Of a stretch of DNA of 64,000 nucleotides, positions 45,778 through 54,177 are shown one piece after another. Position 1 is the stretch's first letter. Each line of letters opens with the position of its first letter. The translations under genes were made by a program, and so were the position numbers. A model generated the notes under the pieces. That model saw nothing but the letters and a program-made list of their open reading frames with translations. It was not told the origin of the DNA and searched no databases. Source of the stretch: UBA5109 sp965661005. Lineage in GTDB: Bacteria; Pseudomonadota; Gammaproteobacteria; Pseudomonadales; Pseudohongiellaceae. The stretch is from positions 62,001 through 126,000 of the forward strand of contig CBFICB010000008.1 of assembly GCA_965661005.1 (NCBI GenBank), written 5' to 3'.

Positions 45778-47100
45778 ATGAGCCAAGATCCCAGAACAAT
45801 TATTAATGACAGTCCCATGTCATTAATGCAGATTATTGCTGTTGCCATCACCATCGGCCTCAATGCGCTGGATGGATTCGACATACTGTCCATTGCTTTT
45901 GCCTCACCGGGCATTGTCGCTGACTGGGGCATACAACCCGGCGCGATTGGTATAGTGCTATCCATGGAATTATTGGGCATGGGTGTTGGCGCCATAACTC
46001 TTGGCGGACTGGCTGATAAAATTGGGCGCCGCCATACCATCCTAATCTGTCTGGCTTTAATGGTCGTTGGCATGGGCATGGCCTCAACTGCCAATTCAAT
46101 TATGGAATTATCTATCTGGCGAGTTCTTACAGGGCTTGGTATTGGAGGCATGCTAGCCGCAACCAATGCTACAGTTGCTGAATTTGCCAATAAAAGACAC
46201 CGCACCCTATGCATTTCCCTGATGGCCATTGGTTACCCGATTGGCGCCACAGTAGGTGGCATGATAATAGCCGTACTGCTCGTTAATAATGACTGGCGCA
46301 TAGTATTTGAATTTGGCGCCATTGTGACCGCCTGTTTTATACCTTTGGTCTGGTTTTTTGTTCCAGAGTCGCCCGCTTTTTTAACAGATAAACAGCCTAA
46401 AGGTGCGCTTGATTCGATCAATCGCACTTTCAAGCGTATGGGTTTTCCTTCAGTGACCTCACTACCCCAATTAACTGAAGCCGAAAAAGGCTATTCAGTT
46501 AGTGATATTTTCAGCCCGGCACTTCTGGCCAAAACCGTCTTGATTACAATTGCCTATTTCACTCATCTGGCAACTTTCTATTTTATTCTTAAATGGGCCC
46601 CTGTCATTGTTGTAGACATGGGCTTTGCTCCAAGCACGGCAGCTGGCGTGCTGGTTTGGGCCAATATAGGCGGCGCTATCGGTGGTGGGCTTCTTGGCCT
46701 GATCGCTGTGAAATACAGTATTCGAAAATTAACCATTGGCGGCATGCTTATTTCGGTACCAATGATCATTTTATTTGGCAGTGGGTTTACCGAACTTGGC
46801 ATGCTGTCAATAGCTGCCGGCTCAGCTGGTTTTTTCACCAATGCCGGCGTTGTGGGTCTTTATGCCCTTATAGCGACATCCTTCCCTACCCATGTACGTG
46901 CAACAGCAACAGGCTTTGTCATCGGAGTTGGTCGTGGCGGCGCATTTCTGTCTCCCATCATCGCAGGCTATATGTTTCAGGCTGGACTAGGGTTGCAGGC
47001 AGTTGCTGTATTTATGTCTAGCGGAGCACTCATCGGAGCAATTGCCTTGATTATATTAGGCTACAAAACCTACCGCGGAGCAGCGCCCGTTACAGCATAA
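45778..47100 (+). CDS. hcaK: MFS transporter of the aromatic acid:H+ symporter family
   Basis: Twelve-helix uptake permease of the AAHS family (PcaK, VanK, HcaK). The signature in helix 1 LNALDGFDILSIAFASPGI and the loop 2-3 motif GGLADKIGRRHTILI are present, with VPESPAFL after helix 6 and a second RATATGFVIGVGRGGAFLSPIIAGY in helix 10-11. It has 440 residues and begins 35 bases after the ligase. Likely substrate: hydroxycinnamates or hydroxybenzoates. Confidence 0.9.
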   Translation: MSQDPRTIINDSPMSLMQIIAVAITIGLNALDGFDILSIAFASPGIVADWGIQPGAIGIVLSMELLGMGVGAITLGGLADKIGRRHTILICLALMVVGMGMASTANSIMELSIWRVLTGLGIGGMLAATNATVAEFANKRHRTLCISLMAIGYPIGATVGGMIIAVLLVNNDWRIVFEFGAIVTACFIPLVWFFVPESPAFLTDKQPKGALDSINRTFKRMGFPSVTSLPQLTEAEKGYSVSDIFSPALLAKTVLITIAYFTHLATFYFILKWAPVIVVDMGFAPSTAAGVLVWANIGGAIGGGLLGLIAVKYSIRKLTIGGMLISVPMIILFGSGFTELGMLSIAAGSAGFFTNAGVVGLYALIATSFPTHVRATATGFVIGVGRGGAFLSPIIAGYMFQAGLGLQAVAVFMSSGALIGAIALIILGYKTYRGAAPVTA

Positions 47101-47121
47101 GTTGCTGAATAAAATATTTGA

Positions 47122-47140
47122 CGCATGATAATGCGCCTTT
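47122..47140. terminator. Weak hairpin between convergent genes
   Basis: CGCAT and ATGCG form a 5-bp stem with a GATA loop, followed by CCTTT. It may end the hca mRNA; the stem is short and the T-run poor. Confidence 0.35.
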
Positions 47141-47178
47141 CGAGTGACAGGCCATTTGAGTGAGGCTTTTCTTATTCT

Positions 47179-48063
47179 TTATTGTCTTTTTGAAAGCTGC
47201 TCTCTAACAGCAAGCAATGTACTAATGATTTCTTTTGGCTTATTGATATGAGCAAAACAATAACGTTCATGTTGCGCTAATATTTGTGCAATATTTTTAA
47301 CCAACAAGCCCCCTGCTTCGCTCAAGCTTAGTTTCTGTGTCCTGCCTTTAACCTCAGCGTCGACCAATTTGCGTGCTTTCAACTCACTGACCAATGTAGA
47401 AATATTGGCTCTTTTTATACCCAGACGCCTGCCTAAATTGCTTTGATTAATGCCAGGATTATTAATAAGCATCATCATTGCGGAGGCATTGGTTGGAATC
47501 AAATCCAATATCGATAAGTCCTTAACCAGCTTACTCATTGCCAGTGATGAAGTTCGAATGATTAGATAACTAAGCTGCTGATAGCCTGAGGCTTTTTCAG
47601 AACTCTCTACCCTTGGGTCAAGTAAACTCTGAGTAGCATTTAGGGCTTTGCTGAGTGCCGAAAGCTCTTTACTGGATAGAACAGAAAAACAATTATCTGC
47701 ATGTCTCTCAAGACAAAGTTCAATGTTAGGTAGTTGCTTATTTCCCTGTGCGGTCAACTCTACATATTGAGACCTGCCATCAAGCGAAGACCGGGATACA
47801 AGCCCTCTTTTTTCCAGACTGACTACCATGGGTGAAATATTGGTTCTTTTAATACCCAGAAGATGTGAAAGGTCCATTTGAATAACATCTTTTTGATTGG
47901 CCAAAACCAGCAGAATAGATGCCGCACCGGGAATTAGGTTGAGTGGTTTTAACTCCCTGGTGAGGTCAGCCTGTATTTGCATGGCGACTCGACGCAACTG
48001 ATAACCTACATGGTTTTCCAGGGGCTCTTGCAGATAATCCATTAACTCGGATTCAGTCAACAT
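47179..48063 (-). CDS. Double-MarR regulator (two fused MarR domains)
   Basis: A 294-residue protein made of two MarR modules. Each starts with a dimer-type helix (VGYQLRRVAMQIQADL; SYLIIRTSSLAMSKL), then the DNA-reading helix (MDLSHLLGIKRTNISPMVVSLEKRGL at about 80-105; LGRRLGIKRANISTLVSELKARKL at about 220-243) and a wing (DGRSQYVELTAQG; KGRTQKLSLSEAG). MarR proteins are normally about 150 residues and dimerise; here one chain may act as a built-in dimer. It is 32 bases after the other MarR gene, likely one operon, and probably regulates the hydroxycinnamate genes. Confidence 0.87.
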   Translation of the reverse strand: MLTESELMDYLQEPLENHVGYQLRRVAMQIQADLTRELKPLNLIPGAASILLVLANQKDVIQMDLSHLLGIKRTNISPMVVSLEKRGLVSRSSLDGRSQYVELTAQGNKQLPNIELCLERHADNCFSVLSSKELSALSKALNATQSLLDPRVESSEKASGYQQLSYLIIRTSSLAMSKLVKDLSILDLIPTNASAMMMLINNPGINQSNLGRRLGIKRANISTLVSELKARKLVDAEVKGRTQKLSLSEAGGLLVKNIAQILAQHERYCFAHINKPKEIISTLLAVREQLSKRQ

Positions 48064-48095
48064 ATTATGTCTTACTCACCATGTTGCGACAGATG

Positions 48096-48575
48096 TTATT
48101 TTTTATGAGAATCATCAGTGCTAATCAAATCCAGATCGATACTGCTGACCAACTTTAGCAATGCTTTATACTCTTTAGCATTCAATTGACCAAAACTGCG
48201 TTCTTCATTTTCCTGAATTTTCTGTTTTATTTTTACAGCACAGTTAATTCCGTCTCGGGTCAACTTAATGCCTGAAGATCGACCATCCAGAGCTTCTTTT
48301 CGGCACAAACCTTTAGCTTCAAGCCCCGCTATTAGAGGAGCCATATTTGCTCGCCGAATACCTAGATGTTTTCCAATCAAACTTTGTCTGACGCCAGGTG
48401 TAGCCTCAACAAACAGGATAACTGTTGACTCACTAGGACGAATACCTAATTCAGCCAACGATAACGCCAAACTGGCCATAGATGCTGCTGAAATACGACG
48501 CAAATGATAACCCAAATAAGGCTCCAAAGGATTTATCAGCTCTTTTTTTTTCGCAGGCATGGCTTTAATCCGCAT
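48096..48575 (-). CDS. hcaR: MarR-family regulator, HcaR-like
   Basis: 159-residue winged-helix regulator. The recognition region IGKHLGIRRANMAPLIAGLEAKGLCRKE and the wing DGRSSGIKLTRDG closely follow both modules of the neighbouring double-MarR protein, so the three may share an operator. In Acinetobacter and Pseudomonas the MarR protein HcaR/FerR represses hydroxycinnamate genes and is released by the CoA thioester. It is divergent from the acyl-CoA dehydrogenase gene, with a perfect inverted repeat between. Confidence 0.82.
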   Translation of the reverse strand: MRIKAMPAKKKELINPLEPYLGYHLRRISAASMASLALSLAELGIRPSESTVILFVEATPGVRQSLIGKHLGIRRANMAPLIAGLEAKGLCRKEALDGRSSGIKLTRDGINCAVKIKQKIQENEERSFGQLNAKEYKALLKLVSSIDLDLISTDDSHKK

Positions 48576-48647
48576 ATTGTAATTCCCTTTTTATTACCTG
48601 TTAGCTTACTGATTTTTTTCGAATTTAAATAAATATTATTTTAACCT

Positions 48648-48686
48648 TATAATATTATTGTTATATAATATAGCAATAATATTATA
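48648..48686. promoter_or_regulatory. Perfect 13-bp inverted repeat, candidate MarR operator
   Basis: TATAATATTATTG (48648-48660) and CAATAATATTATA (48674-48686) are exact reverse complements with a 13-base AT-only or nearly AT-only centre. It lies between the divergent MarR and acyl-CoA dehydrogenase genes. Arm spacing of 26 bp centre to centre would suit two helical turns plus, i.e. binding of paired MarR modules; that is inference. Confidence 0.6.
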
Positions 48687-48788
48687 GAATGATTTTGTGT
48701 CAAGCTTTCAAAGACAGAAGCTAAGAAATTGGAAGTCAGTGGTAGACCCAGAACAAGAATAAAAAAGATAAGAGTGAGAGACGCCTCC

Positions 48789-50846
48789 ATGAGCGATAAA
48801 AAAACTGAAAACGCTAACGAATCAATGAGTGTTCGAGCTTTACGTTCAACGGGCAATCAGGCTTATGCAAAAGAACTAGCGGCGATTGAAGTTGCAGAAA
48901 AAGCGGCAGACACACGCGGCGGGATCCGCTCGACAGCTTTAGTACAACGTCTCATCTATGGCCCACAACCTGCTTGTTCGGAAATGATGACTGAACCCGT
49001 TGATACGAAGAGCATTAATCGCAGTGAACAAATTATAGCCGCAGCTAAATCATGTTTAGCAGAAGGCAAGGCTTTTACTGCCGATGGAAAATTATCCAGC
49101 GAACTACGGCAGGTAGTTAATGAACATACAGTTTATGGCTACACCATTCCAAAAGAATTTGGCGGCCTGGAATCAAATTATCGGGAGCTGGCTGAGCTCG
49201 AGGAAAATATAGCTGCCAACGGACTGGGCGGCTTGGCCGTTGAAATATCAGGCCAGTTAACGATTGGTGCCGGCGGTTTAATTGCTTATGGCAATGATGA
49301 GCAAAAATCCCTATTCCTCCCCCTGCTTGCTGAAGGACGTTTAATGGCTTTTGGACTCACCGAAGTCAGGGTTGGGGTCAATGCCAAGAAGGTAAGTGCG
49401 TATGTTGAATTTGATGAGCCAAATGATTGCTGGCGACTGTTTGCACATGGTGATAGCAGTAAGCTGTATATCACCAGTGCCACTCATGGCGGTTTAATGG
49501 CAGTCGTTGCCAAACTGGGAAAAAATTCACGCGAACTGGGTTTATTCATCACAGAATTGCCAGAGTGTGATAAGGAAAAGAATGCTGACAATGATTACAG
49601 TTTTTCCTGCCAAACATCCGGAACAGAAGCGTTTCAGACCAATATCAATTCACGCCTGAGTTTTGACAATTTCCCTATTCCAAAGTCACAGCATATTAAT
49701 GCCGACGGTCTGGAAGTTCTTTTCTACAGTCTGGCTATGGGGCGGTGCATGTTATCCGCCATGTCAGCCGGTTTTCAGCGCTTATATGCCAGTGAAGCCG
49801 TCAATTATGCCAGGCAACGTGATGGTGTCGGCGGTCCGGTTATTAAGCATGAGCTACCGCAACTCTCAATAGCAAAGATTCTTGGTGGCGCTTTACAGTC
49901 ACGTTCCCTTTGTCATTTATCCTTACAGCAAAATCAGCAGCACATTAATTTAGCCGGGCTGAGGGATCTCACCAAGGCTGCTGCTGCCAAATCCCTGCTT
50001 GAGTCATTAATCTGCGCTGAACGGGTCATCGGTGGGCGTAGTTTGAATAAAGAATCGCCTGTGAGTGCAACTCGTGCAACCGCACATGCTTTCAGTATTG
50101 TTGAAGGAGAAAATGATCTCATTACCCTGGGTATGGTGAGAGAAATTACATCCGATTTTGTCAGTTCCTATATGGCAGGAATATTAGGCGTATTGGATAA
50201 AGTGAACACCGATTCCAAAGGCAATGCTGTTCCGCAGGATAAACGTATACTGAGCCTTGGCTTAAACTCCCTGCTTAGACATCCGGGACGCAGTGTTAAA
50301 GCGACCTTAAATCTCTTGTTCAATAAAGATTTATGGCGGCTTGTCTTTTGGATTCTAAAAAATGCATTGGTGGATCTAGTGTCTCTTCCCAAGCGCCTGC
50401 TTCCTGCATCGTGGCGAACGCGATATGCAGATATCCCAGCACCACTGCAAGCCTATGCAAAGTATGCTGAAGCCCGCCTGCGTGATCAGCGCTGGACATA
50501 CCTGGCTTTAAATATGTTCTATCAGCTAAATTTAACGAAAGCGCAAATACCCTTGCTTGCATTCGGTAAACGCATCGAAAATTTAGTGTCCTTATTAACA
50601 GTAGTTTATACCAACGCGTCTGCATCTGAGGATACTCAAGCCATAGCAGCACTGCAGGCAGAAATTCTGAAACAAAAAATAAAAGAAAACCGAATCATAA
50701 GAAATCTTAAAGCCATTGAGATTTTACGAAAACGAGTTCAAAAAGTTTCAGGCTTTGTTAGCGATGACCAATGTGAACTGATCAAGAATCTGGAACCACA
50801 AGCTATTCCACATGCATGGGCGGAAGTGAACGCTAAGGTGTTCTAA
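48789..50846 (+). CDS. hcaD: Acyl-CoA dehydrogenase, HcaD/FadE-like
   Basis: Flavoprotein of 685 residues that would desaturate acyl-CoA; in hca clusters HcaD acts on dihydrocinnamoyl-type thioesters to feed the hydratase/lyase. The middle has the FAD-site text MAFGLTEVRVGVNAKK (a GLTE motif where usual enzymes have MTEP), the FDNFPIPKSQ substrate-domain end and a C-terminal extension of about 230 residues (from about 480) like that of FadE. A TTG at 48729 is a weaker start than the ATG at 48789. The usual catalytic Glu position could not be fixed by eye. Location beside the regulators supports the assignment. Confidence 0.78.
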   Translation: MSDKKTENANESMSVRALRSTGNQAYAKELAAIEVAEKAADTRGGIRSTALVQRLIYGPQPACSEMMTEPVDTKSINRSEQIIAAAKSCLAEGKAFTADGKLSSELRQVVNEHTVYGYTIPKEFGGLESNYRELAELEENIAANGLGGLAVEISGQLTIGAGGLIAYGNDEQKSLFLPLLAEGRLMAFGLTEVRVGVNAKKVSAYVEFDEPNDCWRLFAHGDSSKLYITSATHGGLMAVVAKLGKNSRELGLFITELPECDKEKNADNDYSFSCQTSGTEAFQTNINSRLSFDNFPIPKSQHINADGLEVLFYSLAMGRCMLSAMSAGFQRLYASEAVNYARQRDGVGGPVIKHELPQLSIAKILGGALQSRSLCHLSLQQNQQHINLAGLRDLTKAAAAKSLLESLICAERVIGGRSLNKESPVSATRATAHAFSIVEGENDLITLGMVREITSDFVSSYMAGILGVLDKVNTDSKGNAVPQDKRILSLGLNSLLRHPGRSVKATLNLLFNKDLWRLVFWILKNALVDLVSLPKRLLPASWRTRYADIPAPLQAYAKYAEARLRDQRWTYLALNMFYQLNLTKAQIPLLAFGKRIENLVSLLTVVYTNASASEDTQAIAALQAEILKQKIKENRIIRNLKAIEILRKRVQKVSGFVSDDQCELIKNLEPQAIPHAWAEVNAKVF

Positions 50847-50875
50847 AAATTATGGATTAAACTGTTGTGTGATGT

Positions 50876-50900
50876 TTTGAGCAGTTTCAGACTGCTCAAA
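50876..50900. terminator. Perfect 10-bp hairpin after the dehydrogenase gene
   Basis: TTTGAGCAGT and ACTGCTCAAA pair fully around a TTCAG loop, 29 bases after the stop codon. There is no following T-run, so it is either a weak terminator or a 3'-end stabiliser. Confidence 0.5.
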
Positions 50901-51022
50901 CTCATGAAATCTATTGGCAGTATCCATATCACAGACTCATACATAAACCCCATCGAATCCCTATCTAAAAAATTCGGGTTACAAGCTATTTTTAACTTAA
51001 TAAAAAAATTAGCCTGGCCCGT

Positions 51023-51376
51023 TTAATTATTAAGAGCCCCCTCTTCTATCCAGGTTTCTATCAGAAACAACTCTTCATTAGTTACAGGTTCTCCATCCTG
51101 CGGCATTTCTCCCAAGGCGATCATCTCAACTATATAACTGCTTGCAGGCTCACCGGGATTAACGACAATGCCAAATTCAGAACCCAGCATGAGTTGATCA
51201 TATTGAGTGACTGTCAGCCTGACCTCTGGGTTTTCAGTGCCATGACACTCACTACATTTATTTTGCAGGATAGGCAAAATCTGTGCTTTAAAACTGACAT
51301 TTTGAGCAATGGCAAAGTGAATTGAATTAAAACTGAAAAGTGCACCAACAAATATAAAGGAAAAATATTTACTCAT
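51023..51376 (-). CDS. Small exported c-type cytochrome domain protein
   Basis: 117-residue periplasmic protein with a signal peptide (to about residue 24, FAIAQ). A single heme site CSECH is at about residues 41-45, in the Planctomycete-type cytochrome c pattern ILPILQNKCSECHG, with a possible distal Met in LGEMPQDGEPV. Proteins of this type often accompany oxidoreductases, but none is adjacent here, so its electron partner is unknown. It is between the hydroxycinnamate cluster and the HD-GYP remnant. Confidence 0.8.
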   Translation of the reverse strand: MSKYFSFIFVGALFSFNSIHFAIAQNVSFKAQILPILQNKCSECHGTENPEVRLTVTQYDQLMLGSEFGIVVNPGEPASSYIVEMIALGEMPQDGEPVTNEELFLIETWIEEGALNN

Positions 51377-51406
51377 TACTTCAGATATTTCTTGTAGAAA
51401 AATAGT

Positions 51407-52023
51407 TTAGAAAACTATTTTATTAAGCTCTTCATCAAAATGCTGACTGACAACATCAATACAGACTTTTGAAATTTTTTGATTGTATTTATCAGCTTTT
51501 TCTATCTCTGTGAATGCATGTTCCAGACCAAATAAACCTTTTTTAGCTTTATTGGATCTACCATAAATATGCTGTCGAGAGCATCAGCAATACCCACTAT
51601 TTGAACCAGCAAAGGGATTTTATCGCCGACTAGTTTATCCGGGTACCCACTGCCATCAATTCTTTCATGATGGTGCCTGGCAATTTCAGCAACAGGCCAG
51701 GGGAAGTCAATTTTATTCAAGGCCTCATAGCCCAGCACGGTATGTGTTTGAAACACATCAAGATTACTGTTTAAGAGACTGCGATGAGGCGCAATTTCAT
51801 CTTCTTTCAAGGCTATTTTGCCAATATCGTGCAGTAGCCCACCAACCCTTGCCGCTTCTACTTTATCTTTCTGTAAACCCATATCGCTGGCTATTTTTTC
51901 CGCAAGACTTGCAACCCGTAAAGAGTGCAAGTACGAAGGCTTATCATGAATCTCTAATAGCATGAGCAACATATAGCTTATTTGTGTATAGATATCGCCT
52001 TTATTAATATCTTGATCAGGCAT
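51407..52023 (-). pseudogene. Frameshifted HD-GYP domain protein
   Basis: Putative cyclic di-GMP phosphodiesterase. Metal motifs are intact: SLRVASLAEKIA, LLHDIGK and ARHHHERIDGSGYPDKL. The first frame stops early at 51502 with an unlikely tail. Just before this, around 51550-51560, moving by one base gives a good continuation with the segment KAKKGLFGLEHAFTEIEK and then a charged helix ending at a stop at 51407. One missing base (in a run near GATCC) would explain it. Total rebuilt length about 205 residues, short for a stand-alone HD-GYP protein. It may be a real frameshift or a sequencing error. Confidence 0.7.
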
Positions 52024-52223
52024 TTCTTAAATATTCCTATTACTATACCTATTACTATATTCTATAGCAGCATTAGTCAATTATTCTAATTTCAAACCAC
52101 ATATGAATTTTCAACTATTTACTGGCTTCTGGTAATCGTTTTAATTCGATAAAAACAATAGATTTAATCATGTTTCTGGTGCAGAATCCGCATCTTTGGT
52201 TTTATTCAAAACCTTACTCTATA

Positions 52224-52242
52224 AAATATTCTTAGAATATTT
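52224..52242 (+). promoter_or_regulatory. Inverted repeat in the speA leader
   Basis: AAATATTC and GAATATTT are perfect 8-bp arms around TTA, 22 bases before the speA start and just upstream of its ribosome site CGGAG. It could form a leader hairpin or be an operator. AT-rich, so the evidence is modest. Confidence 0.35.
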
Positions 52243-52264
52243 ATTGCTGCCTCCGGAGAAACTG

Positions 52265-54175
52265 ATGAACCAGCAATATAAAGCTCCCTGGAGTATTCAA
52301 GAAGCAATTGATCTGTATGGAATCGAACGCTGGGGAAACGATTATTTTGGCGTAAACGCTGACGGCAAGCTCACAGTAAAAACTCTAAATACTGAAGTTG
52401 CCTTGATGGATATCGTGAAGGGCATGCAAGAACGTGACCATCAAATGCCTGTGTTATTGCGCATAGAAAATATCCTTGATGCACAAATAAAGCGACTCAA
52501 TGACGCCTTTCAAAGTGCAATTGATAGTGCAGGCTACCAATCTTCATATCGTGGTGTTTATCCCATAAAAGTTAATCAGCAAGCTCAAGTGGTAGAAGAA
52601 ATCGCACATTTTGGTGCCCGTTTCAATCACGGTTTTGAAGTGGGAAGCAAGGCCGAAATGATTGCCGCCTTATCGACTTTAGAAAAACCAGGCAGCTTAA
52701 TTATTTGCAATGGCTATAAGGATGAAGAATTTATTGAGCTTGGTCTACAAGCAATTCAGCTAGGTTTTGAATGTTATTTTGTCATTGAAACGCCGACAGA
52801 ACTCCCGATCATTCTGGAAAGAAGCCAGTCCTTGGGTGTAGATCCCTTAATTGGCGTTCGAGTCAAAATGACCACTGAAAATAGCGGGCACTGGAATTCT
52901 ACCAGCGGAGATCGTTCGGTTTTTGGTTTAACCACAAACCAGTTAATTAATGTTGTGGATACGCTTAAAGCTAAAAATATGCTGAATTGTTTAAAATTAT
53001 TACATTGTCATCTTGGCTCACAAATACCCAATATTCAGGAAATACGTAATGGTGTCGTTGAGGCCTGTCGTTTTTATATAGATCTGGTGAATGAAGGAGC
53101 GGCTCTTACCCATCTGGATCTCGGTGGTGGCTTGGCCGTAGATTACAGTGGAGAAAACAGTAGTAAAGATCAAAGCAGAAATTATACGCTTGAAGAATAT
53201 TGTGTAGATATTGTTGAAACCGTTAAAGACACATTAGATGAGCATGATATAGAGCATCCAATTATTGTTACTGAATCCGGACGGGCAACAGTCGCCTACT
53301 CTTCAATACTGCTTTTTAACATTCTAGATATCAATACCTTTGAGCCAACGCAATTACCAGCAACCGATAGTACCAATGAACATTCATCGCTTAAGAATAT
53401 GCGAGAAGTTCTCAATTATCTGACACCAAACAAGTTGCAAGAGTGTTTTAATGATGCGCATTATTATCGTGAGGAAATCAGGGAATTATTTAAACGCGGT
53501 CAATTAGACTTACGTTCCAGGTCTGAAGGAGAAAATATTTTTCTTGAGATTCTTCAAAGTATCTATAACCAACTTAAAACACTGGAACGTATTCCTTCAG
53601 GGCTTGAAAATTTAAAAGAGTCATTAGCCGATATTTATTATGGCAACTTCAGCTTGTTTCAGTCCTTGCCTGACATATGGGCAATCGATCAGTTGTTTCC
53701 CGTATTGCCAATTCATCGACTTGATGAAGAGCCAACTCGGCAAGCTGTATTAGCGGACATCACCTGTGACTGTGAAGGAAAAATTGATCATTTTATTGCT
53801 GAATTTGATATCGATAAAACACTTTCCCTGCATCCGCTCAAAGATGAGGAGGAATATTATCTGGGAGTTTTTTTGGTAGGGGCTTATCAGGAAACACTTG
53901 GTGACCTGCATAATTTATTCGGCGACACTAATGTAGTGAGCGTGCGTATAAATAAGGATAAAAGCATTGATTTTATTAAAGAAATACATGGCGACACCAT
54001 CGCAGATGTACTGAGTTATGTGGAATACCAACCCAAGGAAATGGCTCTAAAATATAGAAATACTGCAGAAAACGCGGTTAGAGAAGGAAAAATTACGGCC
54101 TTGCAGCGTCAAAAAATTATGAAGACATTTAATGCCAGCCTGCAGGGTTATACCTACTACGAGAAAGAGAATTAA
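52265..54175 (+). CDS. speA: Biosynthetic arginine decarboxylase
   Basis: PLP enzyme that makes agmatine from arginine. The start is the ATG at 52265 with GGAG upstream; an upstream frame start at 52196 is less likely. The PLP Lys is Lys102 in YRGVYPIKVNQQ, and the glycine-rich phosphate site THLDLGGGLAVDYSG and the SGRATVAYSS segment are typical of SpeA. The C-terminal ADITCDCEGKIDHF carries the family Cys-Asp motif that contacts substrate. 636 residues, as in Pseudomonas SpeA. First gene of a four-gene polyamine operon. Confidence 0.95.
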   Translation: MNQQYKAPWSIQEAIDLYGIERWGNDYFGVNADGKLTVKTLNTEVALMDIVKGMQERDHQMPVLLRIENILDAQIKRLNDAFQSAIDSAGYQSSYRGVYPIKVNQQAQVVEEIAHFGARFNHGFEVGSKAEMIAALSTLEKPGSLIICNGYKDEEFIELGLQAIQLGFECYFVIETPTELPIILERSQSLGVDPLIGVRVKMTTENSGHWNSTSGDRSVFGLTTNQLINVVDTLKAKNMLNCLKLLHCHLGSQIPNIQEIRNGVVEACRFYIDLVNEGAALTHLDLGGGLAVDYSGENSSKDQSRNYTLEEYCVDIVETVKDTLDEHDIEHPIIVTESGRATVAYSSILLFNILDINTFEPTQLPATDSTNEHSSLKNMREVLNYLTPNKLQECFNDAHYYREEIRELFKRGQLDLRSRSEGENIFLEILQSIYNQLKTLERIPSGLENLKESLADIYYGNFSLFQSLPDIWAIDQLFPVLPIHRLDEEPTRQAVLADITCDCEGKIDHFIAEFDIDKTLSLHPLKDEEEYYLGVFLVGAYQETLGDLHNLFGDTNVVSVRINKDKSIDFIKEIHGDTIADVLSYVEYQPKEMALKYRNTAENAVREGKITALQRQKIMKTFNASLQGYTYYEKEN

Positions 54176-54177
54176 AC

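Noticed and set aside
48729..48788. N-terminal extension of the acyl-CoA dehydrogenase from TTG
   Set aside because: No matching ribosome site, basic unlikely sequence, and the ATG at 48789 gives a normal start.
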